Positions 17,583 to 27,668 of a stretch of 48,890 nt of DNA are shown one piece after another. The stretch lies in assembly GCA_031264325.1 (NCBI GenBank), contig JAISEE010000019.1:1-48890 (forward strand), given 5' to 3'. A program made the position numbers and the translations under genes. The notes beneath the pieces were generated by a model. That model had not been told where the DNA came from. It saw nothing but the letters and a program-made list of their open reading frames with translations, and ran no database searches. How positions within the stretch are numbered: position 1 is the stretch's first letter; the number at the start of each line of letters is the position of its first letter. The DNA comes from Endomicrobium sp. Lineage in GTDB: Bacteria > Elusimicrobiota > Endomicrobiia > Endomicrobiales > Endomicrobiaceae.

Positions 17583-18749
17583 TCAAATTTCAGAATTTTC
17601 AAAACTTAAATTATTATTAATAACACTCTTTTCAAACTCAACAATTCTATTTATAAGCTCACCAACATTATAATAAGACTCAGACATTTTAAGTAAATAT
17701 ATTTCAAGAAGAATTCTCGGTTTATCATGCCAACGCATCTCTTCTAAAGCTCTTGATAGCAAATTGTTCATTCTTATGTGACGCGAAATCGTAAATAAAT
17801 TTTTTTGAACTTCAAAAAGCTTTTTATCTTCTGTAGAAATTTCCACTATTTCTGGGTTTATCAAATAAATCATAATTTCCCTTAAATGATCTCGTAAGTC
17901 TCTTGCAAACTGCAAAATATTATATCCCTCATCATTAATTTCCTTGATAATTTTTAAAATAGCCTGAATATCGCCTTTAGCAATATTTTCAGTAACCAAA
18001 GCAATTATATTTTTTGGAAGAAGACCAATAAGCTCTCTTATATATTCACCGGTTATCTTTCCAACATTTGAAGACACTGCCTGGTCTAATAAACTTAAAG
18101 CATCTCTCATGGAACCACCTGAAGCTGCAATAACAACACTTAAAGCGTCAGAATCTATTTCAAAGCCTTCTTTTTGGGCAATGTTTTGTATAGCTAAAGC
18201 CATTTTTGAAGTAGATATAAGTTTAAATCTATATTTTTGACACCTTGAAAGAATAGTAATTGGAATTTTATGTTGTTCGGTGGTAGCCATTATAAAAACT
18301 ACATGGTCAGGAGGCTCTTCCAATGTTTTAAGGAGAGCGTTAAATGCCTGAGTAGTTATCTGATGCGCTTCGTCTATAATATAAATTTTGTAATTTGAGT
18401 GAGCACTTGCAAACTTTACGTTTTCTCTTAAGACTCTTATTTCATCTATACCATTGTTTGATGCACCATCTATTTCTAATACGTCAATACTTGAACTTTT
18501 TGAAACTTCAAGACAGTTCTCACAAAGACCACAGGGTGTAACAGTAGGACCATTTTTGCAGTTTAACGCTTTTGCAAGTATTCTCGCCATAGTCGTTTTC
18601 CCGCAACCCCTGGGACCGCTAAACAAATAAGCATGTACTACTCTTTTTTCAGAAATAGCGTTTTTAAGAATTTTGGAAATATGTTCCTGACCTATGACTT
18701 CGTTAAAGTTTTGAGGTCTGAACTTTCTTGCTAATCCAAGATATGACAT
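17583..18749 (-). CDS. dnaX: DNA polymerase III gamma/tau subunit, shortened
   Basis: Clamp-loader ATPase. Walker A SGPRGCGKTTMA near residue 44, the four-cysteine zinc site CGLCENC near 77, Walker B IIDEAHQI near 125, and the SRC sensor (SRCQKYRF) are intact, and domain III follows. The protein stops at residue 388, whereas most bacterial DnaX proteins are 500-600 residues. The next 60 bases are full of stops, and then a C-terminal-domain-like stretch appears in another frame. The ATPase core needed for clamp loading is complete, so the gene probably makes only a gamma-like product without a tau tail. Confidence 0.92.
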   Translation of the reverse strand: MSYLGLARKFRPQNFNEVIGQEHISKILKNAISEKRVVHAYLFSGPRGCGKTTMARILAKALNCKNGPTVTPCGLCENCLEVSKSSSIDVLEIDGASNNGIDEIRVLRENVKFASAHSNYKIYIIDEAHQITTQAFNALLKTLEEPPDHVVFIMATTEQHKIPITILSRCQKYRFKLISTSKMALAIQNIAQKEGFEIDSDALSVVIAASGGSMRDALSLLDQAVSSNVGKITGEYIRELIGLLPKNIIALVTENIAKGDIQAILKIIKEINDEGYNILQFARDLRDHLREIMIYLINPEIVEISTEDKKLFEVQKNLFTISRHIRMNNLLSRALEEMRWHDKPRILLEIYLLKMSESYYNVGELINRIVEFEKSVINNNLSFENSEI

Positions 18750-20044
18750 ATACTATAGTATCCTTAACAACTACAATTACAATAAAAAAACAAAAATATT
18801 GTATTTTAATTTAGCAAATATAAAACTTTTATTACAAATTTCAAATAACTTATAACAAAATTGTTTTCAGCTGTTTTCAACTGAAGTTATTCTTTAATTA
18901 GTCAAAAAATTTTACTTAGAAGAAAATCACTATAAACAACAATACATAACATATTCATGCCATAAGAATCATATAAACAATTTTGTGATAATCTTTTTTT
19001 TGAAACTTGCTCAAAATTTTCAGATATAAAGTGGTTACTCAATTATAATATAAATTAAAATATAAATATGTATTTATTAGTATTTGCTTCATATGTATAC
19101 CCTATTCCTACTCTTGCTAGCTTCTTTGATGAGATGGAGAGATCGAAACAATTCAGACAGAAGTTTATAATATTTGTGAAAAGACTCTATAATACAGATT
19201 ACGATTGAATGGATAGACAGAAAATTTTCTCCAGTCCTTACACATCTCTAAGTCCGACTATTATCACAGCTATCGTATAATTAATAATGATTTGTAATCT
19301 GTTTTTATATGTAGTATTTTTTACTCTATAATCATAGCATATAATATAAATTCTTATAGTCAACAAAATAAAAACATCCCTGTACTATAAATCTTTTAAG
19401 TTATTTAAGCATATATTCCTCTCTATGTTATGATGAAAAATATCTATATTAGTACTTTTATAATACTTCTTTACGCTTTAATATCGACTAACATTAGCCA
19501 TATTTACATAATCTTTTGAAACAACTTTACTCAAAACATAACTACTTTATATAAAAAATATATTAATATGCGATACTAACATACAATCGCAAGCACATAA
19601 TTTTTGATATGACCGAAATTTTGTATTATTTCGTATTATCAATTCTCTGAAAATACAAATTAGTTTTACTGGTAAGTTTATGATTACTGCCTATAACTTT
19701 AAGAATTGACTTCAGTTGTAGCAAAATAATAAGCTATGTATTAAAGAGCACGTTTATGTTAAATAAGAGTTATCAAATGCAACAAAAAAATATTTGAAAT
19801 AATGGTTTAAACTAGACAAGTATTTATATCTCAAGTTACACGCAAACCTCACTTTGACAATGTATTTTACAAATAATAATGAAAAAGTAAACTATTATTT
19901 CAATAAACTTATGAAGCTTATTGAAAAGTCATAAATTTAGACAACATCACCACAAACATTTACATAAACAACTTTAATAACTTTATTAATTAAGTATACA
20001 AAACGAGGTTTGATCTCACGATTAAAACTATATAAGTTTACATT
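18750..20044. other. 1.3 kb degenerate region between dnaX and clpB
   Basis: No intact gene, tRNA or repeat was found. On the minus strand a few stretches look protein-like but unassignable, for example DLEMCKDWRKFSVYPFNRN near 19250-19190 and LARVGIGYTYEANTNKYIF near 19115-19060. A promoter-like TTGACT with TATGCT 16 bases downstream occurs at 19363-19336 on the minus strand with no gene after it. The composition is uniformly A+T-rich. Likely old pseudogene material. Confidence 0.5.
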
Positions 20045-22660
20045 TTAATCCAAATGTTTCTTTTTTAATTCCAGTCCTTCTTTGTCTTCCATGTTGTTCC
20101 TTGTAAAATCAACACTAATTTTATCCCCTTCTTTGAATTCACCAGAAATTAGTTTTGAAGAAAGAGGATTTAGTAAATATATCTGTATTGCTCTTTTTAA
20201 AGGCCTGGCTCCAAAAGAAGGATCATAGCCCTTTGATAAAATAAAATCTTTTGCTTTATCCGTAAACTCAACATGTATTTTCTTATCATCTAAACGTTTT
20301 TTAAAAAATTTAAGCTGAATATCAATAATTTTGTTTAATTCTCTCTCTCCTAAACTCTGAAATATTATAGTTTCGTCTATTCTGTTTAAAAGTTCAGGCC
20401 TAAAATATTTATGCAGTTCCTTCATTGCTTTATTTTTCATATCTTCGTAATTGTCATACGTTTGGATATATTGAGAGCCGATATTTGACGTCATTATTAT
20501 AACAGTATTTTTGAAATCAACTGTTCTCCCTTGCCCGTCGCTAAGTCTGCCATCATCAAACAGCTGTAGCATAACATTAAGTACTTCAGGATTTGCCTTT
20601 TCAACCTCGTCAAACAAAACCACGCAGTACGGTCTTCTTCTTACAGGTTCAGTAAGTTGACCACCTTCTTCAAAACCAACATATCCAGGAGGTGCACCTA
20701 TAAGACGGGCAACGCTATGTCTTTCCATATATTCAGACATATCTATTCTAACTATATTTTTTTCGTCATCAAACAAAAGTTCGGCTAAAGATTTTGCCAA
20801 CTCAGTTTTACCTACACCGGTAGGTCCCAAAAACAAAAACGAGCCTGTGGGTTTATTTGGGTCAGAAAGCCCTGAACGCGAACGACGAACAGCATTTGAT
20901 ATGGCAGTTACCGCCTCATCTTGACCTATAACTCTCTCATGAAGCTTATCTTCCATTTTAAGAAGTTTCTGTATATCGCTTTCCATCATACGCGTAATGG
21001 GAATACCAGTCCATTTACTCACAACTTCAGCAATATCCTCTTCATCAACTTCTTCTTTTAGCATTTTCTTTTTACTTTGAAGTTTAAGAAGATTTTTGTT
21101 TTCCTCATCCAACTGTTTTTGCATATTTGGAATTTTACCATAACGAATTTCAGCAGTAACATCTAAATCACCACTTCTTTCAGATTTTTGCTCTTCAATC
21201 TTCATACTTTCAATATCTTCTTTCAAGCGTCTAATTTGCGAAATTGAAAATTTTTCTTTTTCCCAATGAATTTTCATACCTGTCAAATCTTGTCTTAACT
21301 TGCCTATTTCTTTTTCCATATTTGTAATACGTTCTTTTGCCACAGGGTCATTTTCTTTTTTTACTGCCTGTCTTTCAATTTCAAGTTGTCTTATCTTGCG
21401 CTCTACAGCATCAAGTTCCGTAGGCATGGAATCTATTTCTATTCTAATTTTGCTTGCAGACTCATCAACCAAGTCTATGGCTTTATCTGGTAAATATCTA
21501 TCTGTTATGTATCTTGCACTAAGATTTGCCGCGGCAACCAGAGCCAAATCTTGTATTTTTACCCCATGATGAACTTCATATCTTTCTTTGATTCCTCTAA
21601 GAATTGCTATCGTATCTTCAACAGACGGTTCACCTGCATAGACAGGTTGAAAACGTCTTTCCAAAGCCGCGTCTTTTTCGATATGTCTATATTCATCTAA
21701 TGTCGTAGCACCAACAAGTTTAAGTTCACCTCTGGCAAGCATAGGTTTTAGTATATTTGCAGCATCAACAGCTCCTTCGGAAGAACCCGCTCCGACTATC
21801 ATGTGTAACTCATCTATAAAAAGAATTATTCTGTCTCTCGAGACTTGAATTTCTTTAAGCACTGCCTTCAATCTATCCTCAAATTCTCCTCTGTACTTAG
21901 CACCTGCAATCAAAGCTCCCAAATCTAAAGCTATAACTTTTTTATCTTTTAAGCTCTCAGGAACATCGCTCGAAACTATGCGTTGAGCTAAACCTTCAAC
22001 TATGGCAGTTTTCCCTACTCCAGGTTCTCCGATTATTACAGGGTTGTTCTTTGTTCTTCTGGATAATACCTGCACACACCTGCGGATTTCTTCATCCCTG
22101 CCTATTACCGGATCAAGCTTTCCTCGTTTAGCTAAATCAGTTAAATCTTTACCATATTTTTCTAAAGCTTGATATTTATCTTCAGGATTTTGATCCATTA
22201 CTCTCTGAGCACCTCTTATACTTACAAGATTTTTTAGAATAACATCTTTTGTAAGTCCATATTTTTTAAGTATTTTTGAAGCTACTTCTGAAGATTCCTC
22301 AGCTATTGCAATAAGTATATGTTCTGTAGAAACGTAATTATCTTTTAAACTTTTTGCCAACTTTTCGGAATTGTTTAAAATATTTATAAATCCTTGAGAA
22401 AAATATACGATTCCGCCAGAAACTTTTACTTTTTTTTCTATCTCGAAAACCAAATCTTTTAATATGTTCGAAAACAACATGTCTTCCTGATCAACAGCAG
22501 CACTTTTCTTTATAATTGACCTAACTATACCATCTTGCTGTTTAACTAAAGCATACAAAACATGTTCAACAACAATTTCTTGATTACCATATTCAGACGC
22601 TATATTTTGCACATCTGCCAGTACCTCTTTAGATTTAATCGTAAACTTAGAAAAATTCAT
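20045..22660 (-). CDS. clpB: ATP-dependent chaperone ClpB
   Basis: A disaggregase of 871 residues. It has an N-terminal double Clp-N repeat, a first AAA+ module (Walker A GEPGVGKTA near residue 212), a middle coiled coil (about 405-530) with many charged residues, and a second AAA+ module (GPTGVGKTE near residue 613). The C-terminal D2-small domain includes GARPLKRAI. The middle coiled coil separates it from ClpA and ClpC. I start at ATG 22660, seven bases after GGAGG. The frame continues nine codons upstream, but without a ribosome site. No CIRCE element or heat-shock sigma site was recognised upstream. Confidence 0.96.
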   Translation of the reverse strand: MNFSKFTIKSKEVLADVQNIASEYGNQEIVVEHVLYALVKQQDGIVRSIIKKSAAVDQEDMLFSNILKDLVFEIEKKVKVSGGIVYFSQGFINILNNSEKLAKSLKDNYVSTEHILIAIAEESSEVASKILKKYGLTKDVILKNLVSIRGAQRVMDQNPEDKYQALEKYGKDLTDLAKRGKLDPVIGRDEEIRRCVQVLSRRTKNNPVIIGEPGVGKTAIVEGLAQRIVSSDVPESLKDKKVIALDLGALIAGAKYRGEFEDRLKAVLKEIQVSRDRIILFIDELHMIVGAGSSEGAVDAANILKPMLARGELKLVGATTLDEYRHIEKDAALERRFQPVYAGEPSVEDTIAILRGIKERYEVHHGVKIQDLALVAAANLSARYITDRYLPDKAIDLVDESASKIRIEIDSMPTELDAVERKIRQLEIERQAVKKENDPVAKERITNMEKEIGKLRQDLTGMKIHWEKEKFSISQIRRLKEDIESMKIEEQKSERSGDLDVTAEIRYGKIPNMQKQLDEENKNLLKLQSKKKMLKEEVDEEDIAEVVSKWTGIPITRMMESDIQKLLKMEDKLHERVIGQDEAVTAISNAVRRSRSGLSDPNKPTGSFLFLGPTGVGKTELAKSLAELLFDDEKNIVRIDMSEYMERHSVARLIGAPPGYVGFEEGGQLTEPVRRRPYCVVLFDEVEKANPEVLNVMLQLFDDGRLSDGQGRTVDFKNTVIIMTSNIGSQYIQTYDNYEDMKNKAMKELHKYFRPELLNRIDETIIFQSLGERELNKIIDIQLKFFKKRLDDKKIHVEFTDKAKDFILSKGYDPSFGARPLKRAIQIYLLNPLSSKLISGEFKEGDKISVDFTRNNMEDKEGLELKKKHLD

Positions 22661-23389
22661 AAATTTCCTCCGTTTTGATAAAACCAAGGGAAGCGTCGAT
22701 ATATTATTTATTTGAAATAAGCTTTATTTTTTCAAAAAATTATAACTATATCTTAAATATTTATTTATTTTATTAAGACTATATTTCATGATTATTCTAA
22801 CAGAAACTTTAATAACAATAACATTTAAGCTGAACATTTACAAACACATCGCGCTATGAAACTTAAAAAACTTTAACAGCTATTATAAACACGTTTTTAA
22901 GTCTAATTAATATTATATTATATTATACATTATCAATCTGCAGGCAAAGAGAGGATGTTTTTTAAAATCGTCACGCTTATTTAGAAGAATCTTTGCATAT
23001 TAACACCGTTTGTCATTGTCTATTTCTATGTAACCTCACAAATTACAACACTCATTTTCGTGATCAAAATAAAAACTCCTCTTTCTGTTATCATATATAT
23101 CACTTAAAGAACATAAAGATAAACTTCTGCTCCAATTACAAACTTACTTATATGATTAAGCAAAATAATAAAAACTATCTTTTTTCTTAATTTACCACTC
23201 TGAAATGTCATTTAAATAATAATCATACATATTTTTTCAGAAACAAAACTTCATCAAGTATGTCTAAAAATTTTCAACAAATTTTATGTCAAATCTGAAA
23301 TCTAAAAAGTATGTAGAAAAAAAACTCCCACAAAAAAGTTAACAAAATATATTCGTGAATTATATACACTTACCTCTAGAGAGATATTA
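22661..23389. other. 0.7 kb A+T-rich region upstream of clpB
   Basis: Holds no recognisable gene. A TATAAT at about 22749-22744 on the minus strand lacks a good -35 box. An imperfect inverted repeat (TTTGAAA ... TTTCAAA around AAGCTT) lies at 22710-22737 and may be part of the clpB control region, but no known operator was recognised. A minus-strand frame near 23010-22890 stays open for about 39 codons (ILLNKRDDFKKHPLFACRLI) without family match. Confidence 0.45.
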
Positions 23390-23820
23390 TCAAAACTGGC
23401 AAATCTGAAAATTTATTCGATATCAATGGCAAAAACTTTTCACGCTATAATCAACAAGATTCGATCTTAAAAATTTTAAATTTATACCACAAGCTCTATA
23501 CCTAACCCATACATAAACTCAACTGATATAATTTCTTTTAAATTAAAATATTAAGGCCAAATCCAAAACTGATTAAAACGATATTTATAAAATTGTCAAA
23601 AGTTAAAATTATCCTCATATTGATAAATAAGTTCACAGGGATAACGAAATGTCAAATTCCAAACAGAAGAAGGGAATGGATACCCAAAAATGAATTTATA
23701 TACCGAATATTAAAAATTATTTTTTCAGATTATTATTTTTCTGTAAGTATCTCTGCTATTGTTAAAACCTGATTTAATGTTAACGAAATACTTTCCTGAA
23801 ATCAACACAACGCCCGTATC
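23390..23820 (-). pseudogene. Possible outer-membrane beta-barrel protein remnant
   Basis: Minus-strand pieces alternate between frames. SVEFMYGLGIELV, then after one base shift INLKFLRSNLVDYSVKSF, then YRINFQICQF and a stop. Glycine/aromatic alternation, the LVDYSV pattern and a terminal aromatic after R-I-x-F resemble the last strands of PorV/UPF0164-type barrels (DYA...HRISL..F). Upstream pieces such as VVLISGKYFVNIKSGFN could be earlier strands. Multiple stops and frameshifts exclude function. Identity is tentative. Confidence 0.3.
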
Positions 23821-23989
23821 CCATTATCAATAGTCGAAGTTGTATGAATTTTTAATTTTGATTATACGAAATATCCTTAAAGTTAAAATTTTTTCTATAT
23901 AGTGCATGTATTTTTTCTTACCTGAGTTAAATCTAAACCAACTTCAAAGATAATAAATTGTCTACTTCAGGCTTATTAATTTTACCTTT

Positions 23990-24352
23990 ACGTTTAGAAT
24001 ATCCTTTTGGACAAAGTCTTAATTTTAGCAAACAGCTTATCAGCACCGAGAGGATCAAAAGACTTATAACTTTATTAGTTTCAGTTAGTTTCAATAAGTT
24101 CTACTATAAACGCATTATGTATATACGATATGGGTTTTTAGTAATAAAGTAATAAAGATCCTATTGTTACTGTTCTGCAAAACTCTACTCTGTCTATCGT
24201 AGATATATAATATCTAAAACTGTAAGATCTGTTAGCATCCATCAGTATATCTTTACATATGCTAACTATAAACCTTCACTTTTAAGAAAGCCTTTTATCA
24301 AACTTTTTAAATTTTCTTTATCAACAATCAGAATAACTTTTGTGTATGCCAT
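23990..24352 (-). pseudogene. Decayed response regulator (receiver domain)
   Basis: An intact AAAGGA and ATG (24352) open the reading MAYTKVILIVDKENLKSLIK GFLKSEGL and then a stop. Downstream come LTDLTVLDIIYLR, after a stop DRVEFCRTVT in a shifted frame, and near the end FDPLGADKLFAKIKTLSKR. These align in order with a CheY-like receiver: ILIVDDE, the phospho-Asp strand VLDI.LP..DG.E.CR, and KPFDP..L.AKIK.L.KR. The phospho-acceptor region is LDI with the following DG changed to DR. Several in-frame stops and shifts show it is dead. Any output domain is unrecognisable. Confidence 0.8.
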
Positions 24353-24477
24353 AAGAATCCTTTTACTAATAAAAAGCTAGCAAAAATAAATTTAACTCTT
24401 AAGGTTCTTTTATAAAACTTAAAATTCAGACTAATCCAGCAGTAAACATACCATGATGGAACAATCCTAAAATTCCA

Positions 24478-24768
24478 TTATTTACTTTTAGGCTCAAGGG
24501 ATACCACAATACTACTGTTCAACTTTGAAGTTGTAAAATTATAAAGCCATATTACAACAAGTGCCCCTACTACCATTATAGTCGTATAAAACACTACAAA
24601 TATAGCCCAAGACAATAACCTCGCACCAAAACCAAACTTTGCAACCAAATCTGTTGGGAAAAAGAAAAACATAATTAAGCCTATAAGAGACCCTAAAACT
24701 GCAAAAATAGTAGGTAATACTTTAAGAACTGAAATTACTTGGACTTTTTTCACATCATAAAAGGACAT
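24478..24768 (-). CDS. Small two-helix membrane protein (DUF3566-like)
   Basis: A protein of 96 residues with two clear membrane segments, about 14-36 (LPTIFAVLGSLIGLIMFFFF) and 50-75 (LSWAIFVVFYTTIMVVGALV). The start SFYDVKKVQVISVLK and the topology are similar to DUF3566-type transmembrane proteins, where a short cytoplasmic strand precedes the helices. Function unknown. A strong GGAGG ribosome site lies about 12 bases before the ATG. It lies some 180 bases downstream of fba and is flanked on the other side by pseudogenes. Confidence 0.6.
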   Translation of the reverse strand: MSFYDVKKVQVISVLKVLPTIFAVLGSLIGLIMFFFFPTDLVAKFGFGARLLSWAIFVVFYTTIMVVGALVVIWLYNFTTSKLNSSIVVSLEPKSK

Positions 24769-24908
24769 TTTTTTTGTAACCTCCTTTATTTTTTTCTTTC
24801 AACCAAATGATTATTTTACGATAAAATACTAAAAAATATTTTTTCAAAGTCAAACTTAAAGATATTTCTTACGTTTTTATCACAATCGCAAAACTAAAAA
24901 TAAAAAAA

Positions 24909-24962
24909 CTAAAACTTGCTTACAATAATACTCTTTTTCATATCTTCAAGAGTCTTGGGAGT
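24909..24962 (-). pseudogene. fba: Out-of-frame 3' end of fba
   Basis: Reading one base shifted from the CCC run at 24960-24962, the sequence continues KTLEDMKKSIIVSKF before a TAG at 24911-24909. This looks like a natural helical C-terminus that has been cut off from the upstream aldolase frame by a single inserted base. Confidence 0.6.
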
Positions 24963-25908
24963 AGTCATTTGAATGCCCTGCAGTTCCAAAGTCTTTCATT
25001 TTTGAAATTATAAGATTTGTAAGAGCTGTTCTTGCATATCCTAGATAATCCCTCGGATCAAACTTTTCAGGTGTTACCATAAATGCTTTTCTTATTGCAG
25101 CCGTAATAGCAAGTCTTCCATCAGTGTCAACGTTAATTTTTGATACACCAAGTTTAATCGCTTCTTGAAGACTAGTCATAGGCACACCCGCTGCTCCAGA
25201 TATCTTTCCGCCATATTTATTTACTTCGCAGATCAACTTTTTAGGAACTGAAGAAGCGCCGTGCAATACAATAGGAATATCTATCAACTCTCTTACTTTT
25301 TTTAAAACATCAAAAGCAAGATTTACTACTCCTTTAAATTTATAAGCGCCGTGTGAAGTTCCTATAGCTATAGCTAAAGAATCAACGCCTGTTTCATCTA
25401 CAAATTTTTTTGCTTCATTAGGATCAGTTAAATGAATTTTACCTGAACCAATATCATCTTCAAGTCCACCAAGAGTTCCTATTTCTGCTTCAACGGAAAC
25501 ACCTCTGGCATGAGCGTATTCAACAACAGAACATGTAACGTTTACATTATAATCATAAGTGGAAGCAGTTTTGCCATCTTCCATTAAAGATCCGTCTATC
25601 ATAACAGATGAAAAGCCTAAATCTATCGCCCTTATAACAGATTCCAAAGAATTGCCATGATCTAAATGCATAGCTACTGGAATATCAAGGTTTTCAATAA
25701 CAGCAGCTTTCATTAAATACCCCAAGTAAGTAAAATTGGAATATTTCAAAGCACCTCTGCTAGCTTGAATAATTACTGGGGATTGAGTCTCTTTTGCAGC
25801 AGCCATAATAGCCTGAATCTGTTCCATATTATTGACATTATAAGCACCTACTCCATAACATTTTTTTTGCGCTTCTTTTAGAATTTGTTTTGCCGATATC
25901 AGTGCCAT
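24946..25908 (-). CDS. fba: Class II fructose-bisphosphate aldolase
   Basis: Zinc-dependent aldolase of 320 residues that interconverts fructose-1,6-bisphosphate with two triose phosphates. Visible signatures are VAMHLDHGNS (catalytic Asp, zinc His), the AEIGTLGG region with the conserved Glu, IGTSHGAYKF and VLHGASSVP (zinc histidines), and NVDTDGR for phosphate binding. The end is odd: after DFGTAGHSNDYS the frame reads QDS and stops, while a one-base shift gives a sensible C-terminal helix. The catalytic core is complete, so activity is probably kept. It starts eight bases after accA. Confidence 0.95.
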   Translation of the reverse strand: MALISAKQILKEAQKKCYGVGAYNVNNMEQIQAIMAAAKETQSPVIIQASRGALKYSNFTYLGYLMKAAVIENLDIPVAMHLDHGNSLESVIRAIDLGFSSVMIDGSLMEDGKTASTYDYNVNVTCSVVEYAHARGVSVEAEIGTLGGLEDDIGSGKIHLTDPNEAKKFVDETGVDSLAIAIGTSHGAYKFKGVVNLAFDVLKKVRELIDIPIVLHGASSVPKKLICEVNKYGGKISGAAGVPMTSLQEAIKLGVSKINVDTDGRLAITAAIRKAFMVTPEKFDPRDYLGYARTALTNLIISKMKDFGTAGHSNDYSQDS

Positions 25909-25916
25909 GTATCCTT

Positions 25917-26915
25917 CTATTTTTTCTTTATTTTTTTATTATTTTTCTTAGATAAAGCTTCTTTATAAATTCCTATATTTCTAAATCTTAAATACCTTTC
26001 CTGAATAATTTTTCTGCTACTCACTCCATTGTAAATATGAAGATATTTGCTTAAAATAGTCTTTATATTTGTAGCAGTCTTGTCATGACTGTAATGTGCT
26101 CCACCAAGAGGCTCTTTTATTATTTCATCTATAACTTTTAGTTTAAGCAAATCTTTTGATGTAAGTTTTAAAGCATCTGCCACGCCTGCAACTGCTGAAC
26201 CATCTCTGAAAAGTATAGCAACACAGCCTTCGGGAGATATAACAGAGTAATAAGAATTTTCTAAACACAACACCTTGTTTGAAACTCCTATCCCTAAAGC
26301 ACCGCCTGAACCACCCTCGCCTATTATAACTGTTATAATAGGAACTTTTATGCTGGACATTTCTCTTAAATTTGTTGCAATTGCTTCAGCCTGCCCTCTT
26401 TCCTCAGCGGCAATTCCAGGATAGGCTCCCGGAGTATCTATAAATGTTATTATAGGGCGATTAAACTTTTCGGCAAGCCTCATTACTCTCATAGCCTTTC
26501 TATAACCTTCAGGGTGAGCCATACCAAAATTTCTGTCTAAATTTTCTTCAAGAGTCCTACCTTTTTGATGCCCGATTACAGCTACTGGCTTCGCATCAAA
26601 CTCGGCTATTCCACATAAAATGGCTGGATCGTCACCAAAACGTCTGTCGCCATGAAGTTCAAAAAAATTTTCAAAAATAAGTTTTATGTAATCTTTAGAA
26701 TAAGGCCTCTGTGGGTGCCTAGCAATTTGTATGCACTGCCACGATGACAATGAGCCATAAATTTTTTGTTTCAACTCATCTCTTGTTTTTTCAAAAGTTT
26801 TAATCTGTTCAGATAAATCTATGTTTTGTTCCTGAGCAGAATTTTTTAATTCTTCAATTCTTTTATCAATTTCCACTATAGGCTGTTCAAAATTAAAAGT
26901 TATAGCCATAGCCAT
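25917..26915 (-). CDS. accA: Acetyl-CoA carboxylase carboxyltransferase subunit alpha
   Basis: A 332-residue alpha subunit that transfers CO2 from carboxybiotin to acetyl-CoA to make malonyl-CoA. Signatures: [12 protein letters not shown] near residue 67, the [12 protein letters not shown] motif, [37 protein letters not shown] and the [12 protein letters not shown] signature, all in the crotonase-fold order. A coiled N-terminus and a lysine-rich C-terminal tail complete it. A GAGAGG site precedes the ATG. The partner accD is not in this window. Followed at once by fba. Confidence 0.96.
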   Translation of the reverse strand: MAMAITFNFEQPIVEIDKRIEELKNSAQEQNIDLSEQIKTFEKTRDELKQKIYGSLSSWQCIQIARHPQRPYSKDYIKLIFENFFELHGDRRFGDDPAILCGIAEFDAKPVAVIGHQKGRTLEENLDRNFGMAHPEGYRKAMRVMRLAEKFNRPIITFIDTPGAYPGIAAEERGQAEAIATNLREMSSIKVPIITVIIGEGGSGGALGIGVSNKVLCLENSYYSVISPEGCVAILFRDGSAVAGVADALKLTSKDLLKLKVIDEIIKEPLGGAHYSHDKTATNIKTILSKYLHIYNGVSSRKIIQERYLRFRNIGIYKEALSKKNNKKIKKK

Positions 26916-26963
26916 TTTAATCCTCTCTTACCATCTTTTTTAAAACTAAACAAATATTCCTGA

Positions 26964-27668
26964 CTAAAATTTACCTAAATAGCTTACCCTTAACACTCTT
27001 TCATTTTTTGGAACTGCTCTTACATCTTTTTTTCCCCAACAATCTCTTACAATACAATCTATATCTAAGTATTCCGTAACAGAAAACTTTAAACCACAGT
27101 TAAATCTTGCATCTGAAAAACAATTTACATTGTCATATTCAAGCATAAAAGATACAAGTTCTTTATATAAAGGTACTGTTGCGTTTGAAAACAAATAAAT
27201 TTTTGATTTAGAAAAATCGTTTACATTAATACCTAAGTTAAACATTAATCCTTCAATAAAAAATTCTCTACCTGTAACAAAATATAACCCTTTACAGTTT
27301 TGTATATACTTGTAAACTCCATTGATAAAAATTCCCTGCGCATCATAACCTAAGGCGATCCCTGGCAAGATCATGTTTCCTTCATAAAGTCTAAATTTTA
27401 CATGGATAGCGGGAACAATTGTTTTTATATTTTCGTCTCCTATGAACTTATCTAATTCCCAAGACACTCCTAAGTCTAATGGCTTGAAAACACCAAAATT
27501 AATCTCTGAAATTATGCTTCCATGTGAAAAACACCTGAAGTCAACACTGTACGAACCATAGCTTAATATGCCCGTAGTAGGTGTATCAATCACATATATT
27601 TTGCTGGCATAAAGAAAAGAAACATAACTTAAGACTGCAACAAACGATACTAATATTTTCTTCAACAT
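26964..27668 (-). CDS. Predicted outer-membrane beta-strand protein with signal peptide
   Basis: A protein of 234 residues with a clear Sec signal (LKKILVSFVAVLSYVSFLYAS, cleavage likely after AS near residue 22). The mature part is rich in alternating polar/hydrophobic strands and glycine, for example GVFKPLDLGVSWELDKFIG and MFNLGINVNDFSK, and ends in a hydrophobic strand finishing KF, as outer-membrane barrels do. It resembles YjbH-like and other Elusimicrobia outer-membrane proteins in general style, but no family was firmly recognised. Function unknown. Located 48 bases before accA on the same strand. Confidence 0.55.
   Translation of the reverse strand: MLKKILVSFVAVLSYVSFLYASKIYVIDTPTTGILSYGSYSVDFRCFSHGSIISEINFGVFKPLDLGVSWELDKFIGDENIKTIVPAIHVKFRLYEGNMILPGIALGYDAQGIFINGVYKYIQNCKGLYFVTGREFFIEGLMFNLGINVNDFSKSKIYLFSNATVPLYKELVSFMLEYDNVNCFSDARFNCGLKFSVTEYLDIDCIVRDCWGKKDVRAVPKNERVLRVSYLGKF

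Noticed and set aside
19180-19250. AGAAAATTTTCT palindrome as an RNA hairpin or SRP/RNase P gene near dnaX
   Set aside because: The stem has no loop space, and no SRP (GGAAGCAG) or RNase P signature was present.
19995-20025. AGGTTTGATCTC resembling a tRNA T-arm
   Set aside because: The 5-bp stem does not pair and no acceptor, D or anticodon arm is present.
22660-22860. Search for CIRCE or heat-shock promoter before clpB
   Set aside because: Neither the CIRCE inverted repeat nor a CTTGAA/CCCCAT-type promoter was seen.
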